The notes: generated from the sequence alone by a model not told the origin. A stretch of DNA of 64,000 bases from Pelagicoccus enzymogenes (GCF_014803405.1 NZ_JACYFG010000041.1:1-64000), one strand, 5' to 3'; shown: positions 17,092 through 26,472, counted from the stretch's first letter. Program-made: numbers and translations.

Positions 17092-18717
17092 TTAGTTTAG
17101 GGGGCCGAGCGACTGGATCAAGTCGTCCAGTCTGGTTGCTATTTCCTTTTCGAGCGAAGCGTCTTGGGCGTCGTCGTTTTTGGGAAGGAGTGTCGTTGGG
17201 TCGAGTCTACTTTTCAGGATGATGTAGATCCACCTCATTTTGCAGCAGGCTTCGACGACGGGCAGGCGTTGCAGGACGTCTGTCCGTTGGCTTGGGCCGA
17301 GCATTTGGAGAAAAGCTTCTCTCCAGGCTGCCTTTGTTTGTTCAGGGAAGTTGTTTCTGGGTTGCAGAAAGAAGTCGCTGAGGGTCTTGGCCGGGTCGTC
17401 CCAACCCGCATACTCGAAGTCGATGAATTTCAAAGTCCCGTTTTCCAATCGGATGGCATTGTGCAGGCCGAAGTCGGACGGGGAAATGATAAAAGCGTCT
17501 CGGCTGCTTCGCGCCTTGAAGCGGGGATGGGAGATGGCGGTTTTTGCGAGGGACTGGAAGGCGTCTTCGAGCGGACCGCAGATCCACTGGGACCAAGGGG
17601 TGGGCGATTTGGTTTGAAGGGCTTGAGACAGCCATGCGTTGCGTCGAGGCGAGAGGGAGGCGAGGTGTTCCTGAAGGCTGTCGCAGGCTTCGGCTGCGGG
17701 TGGAAGGGCGCGTGCGCGTTCCGAATCCCTGCCTGATTGAAGTTGGGTTAGGAAGGAGAGGCATTGCAGGGCGTCCGACTCGTTTGACCTGTTGGTAAGG
17801 CTAGCGAGTTCACCAGGGATGTATTGCAGGATGGAGCACTGGGCGTCGGCGTTGCTGGAGAGCAGTTGTGGGCAGCTGTCCGGCGCGACGATTTGGGCGT
17901 ACTGGAGAAAGGATGTTTCTCGCACGTAGCGTTGGTTGGAATCGCCCGTGGGATAGAGTTTGGCGACGCGAAAGGGGGGAACGCTGGTGCGGAAGACCTG
18001 GCTGTTGACGCCGCCTGCGAGCGGCAGGAGGGGCTCCGATTCCGCGAGGTTTATGCAGCTGGAGATTCTCTCTAGGTGGCTTGCTGAGTTAGGACGTGGC
18101 GAGGGATTTGGGCTATTCTCCGGACTCGGGATCGACTCGAGCAAGCGGGGGAGGTCTTGCCAATTGCTAAGCTTTTTCGATTGAGAGGCGAGAGGGGAGC
18201 CGGGGCAGAAGAGGATGCCGGTGCTTTCGGCGGGGAACTGGGAGTCTGCGAGGATATCTTCGAGGTCGTCTATGAAAATGTCGCAACGTTCTTCCCGAAT
18301 CTTGTGCAGTTTATGATCACGCGTTTCGTTCAGGTGAACGGAGTTCAGGGGGATGAGGGAGCCGAGTTCCCTCTCTATCCATTCCAAGGCGTACTCGTGG
18401 AAGGGGTAGGGCGGTCCGGCGTTTGGGAATCGAGTCTTGTGGCTAATGATGCAAAGGCGGTGCCCAGCCTCTTTCAATGCCTGAAGGGTGGGAATCAAGT
18501 TGGGGTAGGGGTGTGCGTGGGCCAGCAGGGGGCCGTAGACTTCGCCTTGGATCTTGCTCCATTCCCATTCTCCATCGTTTGCGGATCTTATTTTGTTTTG
18601 GAGCGATTTTTTTGGGGTGGAGCTAGGGTCGAGCTCGATACCAAGACGGCCAGCGATCTCCACGAAAAGGGAGTCGTAGCAGACGATGGTGTTGTCGAAG
18701 TCTATGCCGATGCGCAT
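17092..18717 (-). CDS. HAD hydrolase / APH-type small-molecule kinase fusion
   Basis: 541 residues with two catalytic-looking domains. The N-terminal HAD domain (about 1-200) has motif I GIDFDNTIV, motif II LCIISHKT and acidic motif IFIDDLEDI. The C-terminal domain (about 225-530) resembles aminoglycoside/choline kinases: nucleotide-loop-like LPLAGGVNSQVFRT, Brenner-type catalytic loop SPSDFGLHNAI and metal-binding FIDFEYAGWDDP. Such a pairing could phosphorylate and dephosphorylate a sugar or a choline-like substituent. The substrate is unknown. It sits 3 bp downstream of the dehydrogenase gene. Confidence 0.85.
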   Translation of the reverse strand: MRIGIDFDNTIVCYDSLFVEIAGRLGIELDPSSTPKKSLQNKIRSANDGEWEWSKIQGEVYGPLLAHAHPYPNLIPTLQALKEAGHRLCIISHKTRFPNAGPPYPFHEYALEWIERELGSLIPLNSVHLNETRDHKLHKIREERCDIFIDDLEDILADSQFPAESTGILFCPGSPLASQSKKLSNWQDLPRLLESIPSPENSPNPSPRPNSASHLERISSCINLAESEPLLPLAGGVNSQVFRTSVPPFRVAKLYPTGDSNQRYVRETSFLQYAQIVAPDSCPQLLSSNADAQCSILQYIPGELASLTNRSNESDALQCLSFLTQLQSGRDSERARALPPAAEACDSLQEHLASLSPRRNAWLSQALQTKSPTPWSQWICGPLEDAFQSLAKTAISHPRFKARSSRDAFIISPSDFGLHNAIRLENGTLKFIDFEYAGWDDPAKTLSDFFLQPRNNFPEQTKAAWREAFLQMLGPSQRTDVLQRLPVVEACCKMRWIYIILKSRLDPTTLLPKNDDAQDASLEKEIATRLDDLIQSLGPLN

Positions 18718-18720
18718 CGC

Positions 18721-19752
18721 TTAGTAGTTCATGATAGCGTGTATCACTTCACCTGAGCGCATTTTGGCAATCAGAGTGTTTACGTCCTCGAGTTTTCCGC
18801 GATGGGAGATGAAGGAGCGAGGGTCGAATCTACCGTCCTCGATCATTCTTACCAAGCGAGGGATGTCTTCCGCTGGGAGGCTGCCGCCACCTTCGGAGCC
18901 GGTTAAGGTTTTGCCCAGGTGGAGCGGCAGAGTGTGGAGGGAAACGGATTTGCTGGAAGGCATGACTCCGTACAAGACGGTTTTCCCTTTCGGATGGGTG
19001 AGCCGATAGCAGGTTTCGATGATCGAGGGGACGCCGGTGCCATCCAAGACAACGTCGGCGCCTTGCTTGCCGAGGATGGATAAGAGTTTTTCTTCCAGGT
19101 CCTCGTCGCTCCCAAGCAGGGCGTGTGTGGCTCCGTGCTTTTTCGCGGTATCCAGTTTATGGGGATGAATGTCGACGGCTACGATTGGGTGTAGCCCGGC
19201 TAGGGATGCACCCAGTATCGCTCCTAATCCAATTCCTCCTGCTCCGAAGATGAGGAGGGATTGGCCGATGCGGGCTTGGGCGTCGCGGTTTATGATGCCG
19301 AAGCCCGTTGTGATGGTATCGGCCAGCAATGCTGCGGTTTCCAAGTCGAAATCGTTAGGAATGGGCGTGACGCGATTTTCCGACAGGATGGAAAAGTGGT
19401 TGAAGGTGGTGATGGCGCCTGCGTTCACGATCTGGGAGCCGCGTTTGTATTTTGGGGGGCGGGCTTGAATACCGGCGCCAGGCCGCCAGTGGGCGACAAC
19501 GCGGTCTCCGGGTTTTACTACGCTGACTTCGGGGCCGACTTCCCGAACGATGCCACCTCCCTCGTGGCCCAGCAGGTGGGGGAGCCAGCGGTCGGGACCT
19601 TTGACGCCGTCGATCTCTCCGATCTGGGAGCCGCAGATACGGGAAGTCTTGAATTCCACGAGGACTTGTCCGTAGCCGAGGGAGGGGATTTCGACTTCGT
19701 CCAGTTCAAGCTCGGATCGTTGATTTACGAGGATGGCGGCGAGCGTTTTCAT
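18721..19752 (-). CDS. Zinc-dependent medium-chain alcohol dehydrogenase
   Basis: A 343-residue MDR-family oxidoreductase using NAD(P). The GroES-like domain has the catalytic zinc ligands Cys in SRICGSQIG and His/Glu in LLGHEGGG. The four-cysteine structural zinc lobe is missing. The Rossmann motif is FGAGGIGLGAI with acidic VAVDIHP, suggesting NAD preference. ATG 19752 is chosen because it makes an ATGA overlap with the upstream methyltransferase; the frame continues to 19812. It probably oxidises or reduces a sugar intermediate in the glycan pathway. Confidence 0.88.
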   Translation of the reverse strand: MKTLAAILVNQRSELELDEVEIPSLGYGQVLVEFKTSRICGSQIGEIDGVKGPDRWLPHLLGHEGGGIVREVGPEVSVVKPGDRVVAHWRPGAGIQARPPKYKRGSQIVNAGAITTFNHFSILSENRVTPIPNDFDLETAALLADTITTGFGIINRDAQARIGQSLLIFGAGGIGLGAILGASLAGLHPIVAVDIHPHKLDTAKKHGATHALLGSDEDLEEKLLSILGKQGADVVLDGTGVPSIIETCYRLTHPKGKTVLYGVMPSSKSVSLHTLPLHLGKTLTGSEGGGSLPAEDIPRLVRMIEDGRFDPRSFISHRGKLEDVNTLIAKMRSGEVIHAIMNY

Positions 19753-20411
19753 TCGAAATAGATGTATCCGTGATCGCCCGTGTAGCCGGTTTGCTTGAAC
19801 CACCAATCCCATTCCTCTGGGGTGTTGAAGGCTTCGCAGGTGAGCTGCCAGTAGAGCAGGTTGGCCTTTTCCGATTCGTTTCGGTAGGACTCGACGCAGA
19901 TGAATTTCTTGTCCTTCCCGACGCGTTCGATTTCGCGCAGGGCAAGATCTAGGTCGTAGCAGGGCAGGTTGTGTAGTGTGTTTATCGATACGACTAGGTC
20001 GAAGGAATTGTCTTCGAAGGGAAGCTTGCGGGCGTGGCCTTCGACGATGGCGTTTCTGATTTCCTCCTTGGAGTCCGAGATGGCGTAGCTGGAGATGTCT
20101 AGGCCTACGACTTCGACGCCCGGCACTGCTAGGGTGAAGTCGTAGAGGAGGTAGCCTTTGCCGCAGCCAACGTCGAGGATTCGGTCGCCGGCCTTGAGTC
20201 CGTAGTGCGCTGCCATGGCCCGGGCGACCTTGAGCCAGCGGCCGTCGTATTTCATCCCGCCGTAGCCGGTGAGGCGGTTGCCGTCCCAGTAATCGTAGTC
20301 CCAGAGCTTGGCCTTTTCTGCGGCTTTAGCTTTGGGGTATTCGGTTACGCGAGCGACGTAGTCGCGGCTTGTCTGCTTGTGAACGAGGCTGATGAAGTCG
20401 AGTTCTGCCAT
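19749..20411 (-). CDS. SAM-dependent methyltransferase
   Basis: A 220-residue class I methyltransferase. Motif I is ILDVGCGKGYLLYD, motif II VVGLDISSYA, and the post-II acidic region LPFEDNSFDLVVSINTLHN. The C-terminus (EEWDWWFKQTGYTGDHGYI) is aromatic-rich and may bind the acceptor. It overlaps the dehydrogenase start by 4 bases and follows the transketolase subunit gene by 6 bp, which suggests it acts on the same sugar intermediate. Whether it acts on O, N or C is not deducible. Confidence 0.88.
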   Translation of the reverse strand: MAELDFISLVHKQTSRDYVARVTEYPKAKAAEKAKLWDYDYWDGNRLTGYGGMKYDGRWLKVARAMAAHYGLKAGDRILDVGCGKGYLLYDFTLAVPGVEVVGLDISSYAISDSKEEIRNAIVEGHARKLPFEDNSFDLVVSINTLHNLPCYDLDLALREIERVGKDKKFICVESYRNESEKANLLYWQLTCEAFNTPEEWDWWFKQTGYTGDHGYIYFE

Positions 20412-20417
20412 GGTGGC

Positions 20418-21359
20418 TCAGGTTGGGTTTGCTTCTTGGCGCAGGCGAGAATGGATTTTGTCAGCGATGTCCTGGGCGGTGAGGCCGCAGGTTTCTCGCG
20501 AATCTTGTTGGGTAGTGGTTCGGTGGATGAAGGTATTTGGCGTTCCGATACGGATGAGTTGTCGGGTGTCCAGTCCTTGATCGTTTGCCCATTCCAAGGT
20601 TGCGGTTCCGAGGCCGCCGTTGCGGTTGTGCTCTTCCAGGATAAAGATGGGTTGGCCCGATTCGAAGAGCGTCTCGAGGAGCTCGGTGTCGAGGGGGTGG
20701 ACGGAAGGGGAGCTGAAGAGGGAGATCGAGGTCCCGCGGGCCGAGAGCAGCTGTCGAGCTTCGGCGGCATGCGGGAGCAGGTTTCCGCTAGCTAGGAGGG
20801 CAGCTTGTTTGCCATCGCCGAGAGAGATGCATCGTCCGAGCAGGGGTTGGGAGATGGCTTCGGTATGGACGAGCGGCTCGCGTTTTTTTCCGATACGCAA
20901 GTAGCACGGTTTTTCGGACCTGAGGGCATCGGCGAGTCCGGCTCGCACTTCCCAGGCGTCGCCCGCGTTGAGGACCTGCATGCCCGGGATGGCGCGCATA
21001 ACGGCGATGTCTTCGAGGGCGTGGTGGGTGGCTCCGTTGGAGGCGTAGGAAAGGCCTCCGCCCACGCCGACGATGCAGACTGGGAGCCCGTGGTAGCCCA
21101 CGTCGAGGCGTAGCTGCTCGTAGGGGCGGTAGATGAGGAAGGACGCGATGGTGTAGATGACGGGGCGCATGCCGGCCATGGCGAGTCCGGCGGCCATACC
21201 GACCATGTTGGCTTCCGCGACGCCGCAGTTGATGAAGCGTTCGGGGAAGCGTTCCTTGAACGAGTCGAATAGGCGGTTGCCGATATCGCCGCTCAGGAGG
21301 ATGATTCGAGGATCGTCCTGGGCGAGTTTCTCGATTTCTTGGGCGAAAGCGTTTCTCAT
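20418..21359 (-). CDS. Transketolase, C-terminal (pyrimidine-binding) subunit
   Basis: A 313-residue second half of a split transketolase. The Pyr domain shows FINCGVAEANMVGMAAGLA, containing the activating Glu, and FLIYRPYEQLRLDVGYHGLPV. The transketolase_C domain ends the protein. The start at 21359 forms an ATGA overlap with the N-terminal subunit stop; the open frame beyond it is a shadow of that gene. With its partner it should move two-carbon ketol units using thiamine diphosphate. Split transketolases inside glycan loci are usually dedicated to an unusual sugar rather than to the pentose pathway (inference). Confidence 0.9.
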   Translation of the reverse strand: MRNAFAQEIEKLAQDDPRIILLSGDIGNRLFDSFKERFPERFINCGVAEANMVGMAAGLAMAGMRPVIYTIASFLIYRPYEQLRLDVGYHGLPVCIVGVGGGLSYASNGATHHALEDIAVMRAIPGMQVLNAGDAWEVRAGLADALRSEKPCYLRIGKKREPLVHTEAISQPLLGRCISLGDGKQAALLASGNLLPHAAEARQLLSARGTSISLFSSPSVHPLDTELLETLFESGQPIFILEEHNRNGGLGTATLEWANDQGLDTRQLIRIGTPNTFIHRTTTQQDSRETCGLTAQDIADKIHSRLRQEANPT

Positions 21360-22168
21360 GCGAGTCCGAGCTCCTTGTTTGCGGCGATTACTTCGTCGGC
21401 GTTGGGGATGCGGTAGTGCCAATTGTTGTCGTCTTCCATGAAGGAGACGCCTTTCCCTTTGATGGTGTCGGCTATGATGGCGGTCGGTTTGCCGCTTGGG
21501 TGGGGGAAGGAGCTCAACGCTTTGTCGATGGCAGCGAAGTCGTGTCCGTCGATGCGATGGGTTTCCCAGCCGAAGGAGGCGAATTTTTCGTGCAAGGGCT
21601 CCAGGGCGAGGACTTCGGCGCTGCGGCCGGTGGCCTGCCATTTGTTGACGTCAACGATGGCGCAGAGCTTGGGCAGCTGGAGGGCCGCGGCGGTCATGGC
21701 CGCTTCCCAGATGCTGCCTTCGTTGCATTCTCCGTCACTGAGCAAGGCGAAGGTTTTCGCGTCAATGTTTTGGATACGGTTTGCTAGGGCGACCCCAGTT
21801 GCCAAGCCCAGGCCATGGCCTAGGGAGCCGGTGGAGGCTTCGATTCCCGGCACGCAGTTGCGGCTGGGGTGTTCGGGGAGCCGGGATCCGGGTTCGGCGT
21901 AGGTTTGGTCGAGTTCGGATTCGGGGAAGAATCCTTGTTTGGCGAGCACGGCGTAGAGGGTGGTGACGGCGTGTCCTTTGCTGAGGAAGAAGCGATCGCG
22001 GGTGGGGTCTTGCGCGTTTTGCGGGTCGATTCTCAGGTGGCTCTTGTAGAGGGCGACGATGAGGTCGGCGCAGGAGAGGGAGGATCCGAGGTGAGGGGTC
22101 CGGGCTTGGTGGGAAAGTTGTATGACTTTGCTTCTGATGCTGGCGGCGTAGGTGCTTAGGTCTTTCAT
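21356..22168 (-). CDS. Transketolase, N-terminal (thiamine diphosphate-binding) subunit
   Basis: A 270-residue first half of a split transketolase. The TPP motif GDGECNEGSIWEAAMTAA is complete, ending in IVDVNK. FLSKGHAVTTLYAVL and ASTGSLGHGLGLATG are conserved in transketolases. It overlaps the C-terminal subunit by 4 bases, so the two are made together. It lies 22 bp after an unknown large protein. It probably transfers a two-carbon unit onto or from a sugar intermediate. Confidence 0.91.
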   Translation of the reverse strand: MKDLSTYAASIRSKVIQLSHQARTPHLGSSLSCADLIVALYKSHLRIDPQNAQDPTRDRFFLSKGHAVTTLYAVLAKQGFFPESELDQTYAEPGSRLPEHPSRNCVPGIEASTGSLGHGLGLATGVALANRIQNIDAKTFALLSDGECNEGSIWEAAMTAAALQLPKLCAIVDVNKWQATGRSAEVLALEPLHEKFASFGWETHRIDGHDFAAIDKALSSFPHPSGKPTAIIADTIKGKGVSFMEDDNNWHYRIPNADEVIAANKELGLA

Positions 22169-22190
22169 GGGAAGCGAGTGGACGGTCGGG

Positions 22191-23828
22191 CTATCGGGGC
22201 AGGATCATTTCCGGCTCGAGGAAGAAAACGTTCTCTACCGGTATGTCTTCCAGGCATAGTTGCTCGAATATCTCTATGGCGGCCATGCTTGCGATAAGGA
22301 TGTAGTCGTAGCTTAGGGCTTGGGTTTGGTGGATATTGTATATCGGGAGATTGTCGACGGTTTGGTTTTGCTTGGCGGGGTCGTTGTCGATGAATCCGAT
22401 GGGGCGTAGCCAATGGGGAAGTCGATTCTTAGCCAGCTTGCCGCCTTGGCCGGCTCCGAAAATGAGGCAGGTCTTGTTGGTGGCGGTTTGGCCGAGGCGT
22501 TGTTCGGATAGTGCGGTGAAGGAGCGTCGGAGACGCCAGGCGCTGCCGTCTTTCATGAGTACGGCGTAGGCATTCCCGATGCCGGCCGCGGCGGGGTGGA
22601 TTTTTCGCGACCCCCATTGTTTTGCGGCATGGGGAAAGCGTTCCTGTGCGGAGATGAGGGTAAGGAGGGCTTCGTGGTAGCGCTCGAGTGACAGCATGGA
22701 TTCGGCTCGGAGCAGCCATGCTTCGAGGGAACGTGGGGCGAAGGCAACGAAGCAGGCGGACCATTGGCTAGCTGTTTCGAAACGCTCTGCGGAGAGTTCG
22801 TCCCGGATGCTCTTCTCGAACCGTTGATCGTTCCAGAGGCCGGTGCCTTCCTTTCGGTCGACCATGACCTCGAATGCTTTCGTTATCATGTCGTAGTGGT
22901 CGTCTTCCCAGATCAGGATTTGGGTGTCGTTGGCGCAGGGCCATTGGCTTCCGGGGTAGAAGCGTTCCTTTTCGAAATAGGCCAGGTCCGAGCAGTTTAT
23001 GCTGCGGGTAACCATTTTGAAGTGGAGGTAAGAGATGTTGTCGGTCTGCGCGTTGAGGCAGGCGGGGCCGGTGTTTACCGCCATGGATAGCCACGCTAGC
23101 TGGTAGAGGGCAAAGCGGAGCTCCAGATTGAAGCAGGCTTCCGTGAAGGTGGGGACGCCTTGAATGTCGCCTCTTTGCTGGAGGGCGAGTTCGGTGTCCG
23201 GCACTAGGATGGGATAGTATCTAGCTGGATCGAGCGACTTCGCGAAGCGTATCCATGAATCTATGTCGCTATTGCGAGACGATTGGTAGTTCGCCTGGCG
23301 AAAGGTGATTACGATGAGGCGTCTGTCTCCGACGACATCGGATCGCCATGACCTCAGATATTCGATGGATTGGGGACTGGGACTGAACCGAGCCGTTTTC
23401 TCTCCTCTTCGTTCCGCATCGCAGAATTCCTTTATGCTGAAAACGGCGGTGGGGGCATCGGGGCTGTAGTCGTTGGGAAATACCTCTGCGGCCTTTTGTT
23501 GGGCTGCAGTCCAGGCATTTTTTGCCTCTTCTCGCGTGTGGCAGATGGTGAACGATGCCTCGGGTAGAAAGGCGAGGGCCGATGGGGCGAGGAGCTGCCT
23601 TAGCCTCCAGTTGGAGTGGTCGATGGCGTGAGGGTTTCCGGTGGTCCGATAGCCGTCCTTAAGCCCCGGAACGATAATCAGATGGCTTTGGCTGATGCCG
23701 CGTTTGGCCATCCAGTCTTTGGCGAGGAGCAGGAAGAGGGGGAAATTGTACGATTCCGGAGCGACTTCCAGATCGTAGAAGAGGCAGGCGGAATTCGGGT
23801 TGTTTTCCTGTTTGCGGCTGCGTGTCAT
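22191..23828 (-). CDS. Unknown large protein with C-terminal PglD_N-like module (paralogue of 12363-13946)
   Basis: 545 residues, clearly homologous along its length to the 527-residue protein 9 kb away. Shared blocks are FYDLEVAPES, RQANYQSSRNSDIDSW, PILVPDTELAL, CFNLELRFALYQLAW, YLHFKMVTRSI and LIWEDDHYDMIT. A helical segment (about 345-430) links to a Rossmann-like module at about 455-540 (CLIFGAGQGGKLAKNRL, GFIDNDPAKQNQ, YILIASMAAIEI, ENVFFLE). No named family was recognised; a GT-B-type glycosyltransferase is the best guess. It sits 4 bp from the asparagine synthetase gene. Confidence 0.75.
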   Translation of the reverse strand: MTRSRKQENNPNSACLFYDLEVAPESYNFPLFLLLAKDWMAKRGISQSHLIIVPGLKDGYRTTGNPHAIDHSNWRLRQLLAPSALAFLPEASFTICHTREEAKNAWTAAQQKAAEVFPNDYSPDAPTAVFSIKEFCDAERRGEKTARFSPSPQSIEYLRSWRSDVVGDRRLIVITFRQANYQSSRNSDIDSWIRFAKSLDPARYYPILVPDTELALQQRGDIQGVPTFTEACFNLELRFALYQLAWLSMAVNTGPACLNAQTDNISYLHFKMVTRSINCSDLAYFEKERFYPGSQWPCANDTQILIWEDDHYDMITKAFEVMVDRKEGTGLWNDQRFEKSIRDELSAERFETASQWSACFVAFAPRSLEAWLLRAESMLSLERYHEALLTLISAQERFPHAAKQWGSRKIHPAAAGIGNAYAVLMKDGSAWRLRRSFTALSEQRLGQTATNKTCLIFGAGQGGKLAKNRLPHWLRPIGFIDNDPAKQNQTVDNLPIYNIHQTQALSYDYILIASMAAIEIFEQLCLEDIPVENVFFLEPEMILPR

Positions 23829-23832
23829 TTTT

Positions 23833-25746
23833 CTAGCGAGCGGCGATGAGTTGTCGTCTCTGGCTCTTGAAGAGGGTGGTCAGAAGATGGGCGTGGGCGA
23901 TGGTCCACGGGGACTTCATATTTCTGGTATTGTTTTCCTGATACGCTTTTTCCGCGATGTCTCGAACGTGTTTCCCTTTCCAGTAGGGCGACTGGAGGAA
24001 GGCGGGGTCGTTGACGATCTCGCGGAGCTTTTCGTTGAAGCCTTCGCCGAGCCATTTCTCGAAGGGTTCGAGGAAGCCGACCTTTGACTTTCGCAGCCGA
24101 ATCGAATCAGGAACGGCTTCTACCACGGAGTCGCGGAGGATCTTCTTGGAATAGCCGTTGGCGATCTTGTCGGAGGACGGGAGCGAGAAGGAGTAACGAA
24201 CGAGTCGCCAGTCCAGGAAGGGCGAGCGGACTTCGACGCCGTGGGCCATGGAGAAGCGGTCGAAGTTTCGCAGGATGGTCGGAAGGGTGGCGTAGTGGAA
24301 GTCGTAGTACAGTCGCTTCTGGAGATGGTTGGCGGACTGGAGGTGGCTTTCGTCGGCTGCGTAGTAGGGGAAGCGGGATGTGTAGCTCGTTTGGGGAAGC
24401 CAGGAGGTGCAGAAGCGTTTGGTAGGCTGCGGAAGGTTCTTGGGAATGTATTCGGAGGGCTGGTAGTGTGGGGGAATCTCGCCTGCGGGAAACATGGAGC
24501 GGACGCATTCCTGGATTTCTCTGGCGCTGGGCAGGCCGGGCCGAGCGAGGTTTGCCCGGTCGAGCAGGTGGAAGATCGGGTGGTGGTGGTATCCTCCGAG
24601 AAGCTCGTCTCCCCCGTGGCCATCGATGGAGACGACGACCTTCTTCCGGCGCATCAACTGGTAGAGGAACCAGATGGTCCCGCGAAAGCTGTAGATTTCC
24701 TCTTGGCTGAAGGTGATGGCGTCCAGCTGCTCGAGGGCTTGCTGGGGGGAGGTGGCCATGAATTCGCCTTTTACGCCGGTGTTGCGGATCATCTCCTGGG
24801 CGAAGGCGGTTTCGTCCTGTTGGGAATTTGGATACGAGCTGACGAAGGAGGTATAAGAGTGGGGGGCGGAACGTTGACCGGAGGAAACGTTCGCTTGCGT
24901 GATGGATCCTAGGATGGAGCTCGAGTCGAGCCCTCCGCTGAGGGCGGTGCCGATCGGGACGTCGCTCCTCATGCGCAATCGGCAGGCGTCGTTGAAGAGT
25001 TCGCGGAAGCGTTCGATTCGCTCGGTGTAGGAGGTTGGAACCTCTTCGAGGTGTTCGAGCGTCCGCCACCAACGCCGCAGCACGGGCGGGCGATTGCCGC
25101 GTCGAAGGTAGAGGGAGGTGCCAGCGGGGAGGCGTTTGACGTCCTTGAGGATGGTTTGCTCGGTGGCTTCGAGGAAGTTGTCTCCGAGTATGGAGATGCC
25201 GATGCTTTCCTCGTCGAAGTCGAATGGCCACTGGGGGAGGGCGAGGAAGGCTTTGAGCTCGGAGGCGAAGGCGAAGGTGGAGCCGTCGTACCAGTAGTGA
25301 AGGGGTTTTACGCCGAAGCGGTCGCGGGAGAGGAAGAGGCTGCAGCGAAGCTTGTCCCAGATGGCGAAGGCCCACATGCCGTTGAACTTGAGCTGGCAGT
25401 CTGGGCCCCATTCCTGGTAGGCGGTGAGGAGGACTTCGGTGTCGGATTCCGAGTGGAAGCGGTGTCCTTTCGCCTCCAGCTCCTGACGGATTTCCAGGAA
25501 GTTGTAGATCTCGCCGTTGAAGGTGACGACGAAGCGCTTGTCGGCGCTGCGCATCGGTTGGGCTCCTTCTTCCGATAGGTCTAGGATGGAGAGGCGGCGA
25601 TGGCCGAGGAACAGGCTGTCGTTTACATCGAAGAAGGTGCCTCTGCCGTCAGGGCCTCGATGCGCGAGCGTGTCGATGAAGGTGTCCATCGTTGGGCGAT
25701 GGAGGGGCCTAGAGTTCAGGTTCCAGCAACCAGCTATGCCGCACAT
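23833..25746 (-). CDS. asnB: Asparagine synthetase (glutamine-hydrolysing), AsnB type
   Basis: A 637-residue amidotransferase. Cys2 of MCGIAGCWN is the class II glutaminase nucleophile, with AHRGPDGRG and FNGEIYNF in the glutaminase domain. The synthetase domain has the PP-loop SGGLDSSSILG. Length and domain order are normal for AsnB. Inside glycan operons such enzymes often amidate a uronic acid or amino-acid substituent rather than make free asparagine; that role is inference from its place in the operon, 6 bp from a methyltransferase gene. Confidence 0.9.
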   Translation of the reverse strand: MCGIAGCWNLNSRPLHRPTMDTFIDTLAHRGPDGRGTFFDVNDSLFLGHRRLSILDLSEEGAQPMRSADKRFVVTFNGEIYNFLEIRQELEAKGHRFHSESDTEVLLTAYQEWGPDCQLKFNGMWAFAIWDKLRCSLFLSRDRFGVKPLHYWYDGSTFAFASELKAFLALPQWPFDFDEESIGISILGDNFLEATEQTILKDVKRLPAGTSLYLRRGNRPPVLRRWWRTLEHLEEVPTSYTERIERFRELFNDACRLRMRSDVPIGTALSGGLDSSSILGSITQANVSSGQRSAPHSYTSFVSSYPNSQQDETAFAQEMIRNTGVKGEFMATSPQQALEQLDAITFSQEEIYSFRGTIWFLYQLMRRKKVVVSIDGHGGDELLGGYHHHPIFHLLDRANLARPGLPSAREIQECVRSMFPAGEIPPHYQPSEYIPKNLPQPTKRFCTSWLPQTSYTSRFPYYAADESHLQSANHLQKRLYYDFHYATLPTILRNFDRFSMAHGVEVRSPFLDWRLVRYSFSLPSSDKIANGYSKKILRDSVVEAVPDSIRLRKSKVGFLEPFEKWLGEGFNEKLREIVNDPAFLQSPYWKGKHVRDIAEKAYQENNTRNMKSPWTIAHAHLLTTLFKSQRRQLIAAR

Positions 25747-25752
25747 ATCGAT

Positions 25753-26424
25753 TTAGTCATTCTGCTTGGGCCCGATGCAGACGGCTATGAGGTAGTGAGC
25801 CATCGGGTAGTAACCGGTGTGCACGACCTCGTCGTTGGCGGAGAAAAGGAGGACTTTGCGGAAGTGCTTGTTGGCGGTTTCCAGCATGCGGGTATGGTCG
25901 TAAACGTTGATGTGGCCGGCCTTGCTTACCGCGCTCGCGTACTTCTGGGAGTTCAGGCTAGGGGTGCCGATAACGGCGGTTCCGCCGGGGGCGAGGTGGG
26001 CGACCACGGTTTCCCAGTAGAGGGCGTCTCGTTCCGGCTCGATGTGTTCGATGACGTCGAGAGAGGCCACTGCGTCGAAGGTGCCTTCGCAGGTGCCTAC
26101 GAAGTTGCTGGCCTTGAACTGTCGTTTCTCGTCCTCGAAGTTTCGTTTCGCCCAGGCGATGGACTCTTCGTCGAAGTCGATGCCTAGGTAGCGGGAGCTG
26201 AATTCGCTGAGGATGGGGCTGCCCATGGCCTCACCGCAGCCCAGTTCGACGATGGACTGGTTTTCGCCGATCATCTTCGCGGCGAATTTGTAGTAGGAAA
26301 GCGTGAAGAGCAGGCGTCTGGGGGTGTGGCGCAGGTTGTAGGTGTAGTAGGGACCGAGGGTGATCTCATCCTTGCCGACTAGGTTTTTGGTGTTTCTCCA
26401 GACTTCTCGTTCTGATTCGCTCAT
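25753..26424 (-). CDS. SAM-dependent methyltransferase (paralogue of 29457-30158)
   Basis: A 223-residue class I methyltransferase. Motif I is IVELGCGEAMGSP, followed by YLGIDFDEESI and FDAVASLDVIEHIEPE. The C-terminus SANDEVVHTGYYPMAHYL is nearly repeated in the 233-residue enzyme at 29457-30158, so the two are duplicates that may methylate neighbouring positions. A 48-bp gap, the largest in the operon, separates it from the TylF-type gene. Confidence 0.88.
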   Translation of the reverse strand: MSESEREVWRNTKNLVGKDEITLGPYYTYNLRHTPRRLLFTLSYYKFAAKMIGENQSIVELGCGEAMGSPILSEFSSRYLGIDFDEESIAWAKRNFEDEKRQFKASNFVGTCEGTFDAVASLDVIEHIEPERDALYWETVVAHLAPGGTAVIGTPSLNSQKYASAVSKAGHINVYDHTRMLETANKHFRKVLLFSANDEVVHTGYYPMAHYLIAVCIGPKQND

Positions 26425-26472
26425 AGTGGGTGGTTTGTCGTTTTTTAGAAGTAATCGAGGTATCCAAATTCT

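Noticed and set aside
24107-25411. 434-codon minus-strand frame inside the asparagine synthetase gene
   Set aside because: Arg/Pro-rich out-of-frame shadow; asnB in the other frame has all catalytic motifs.
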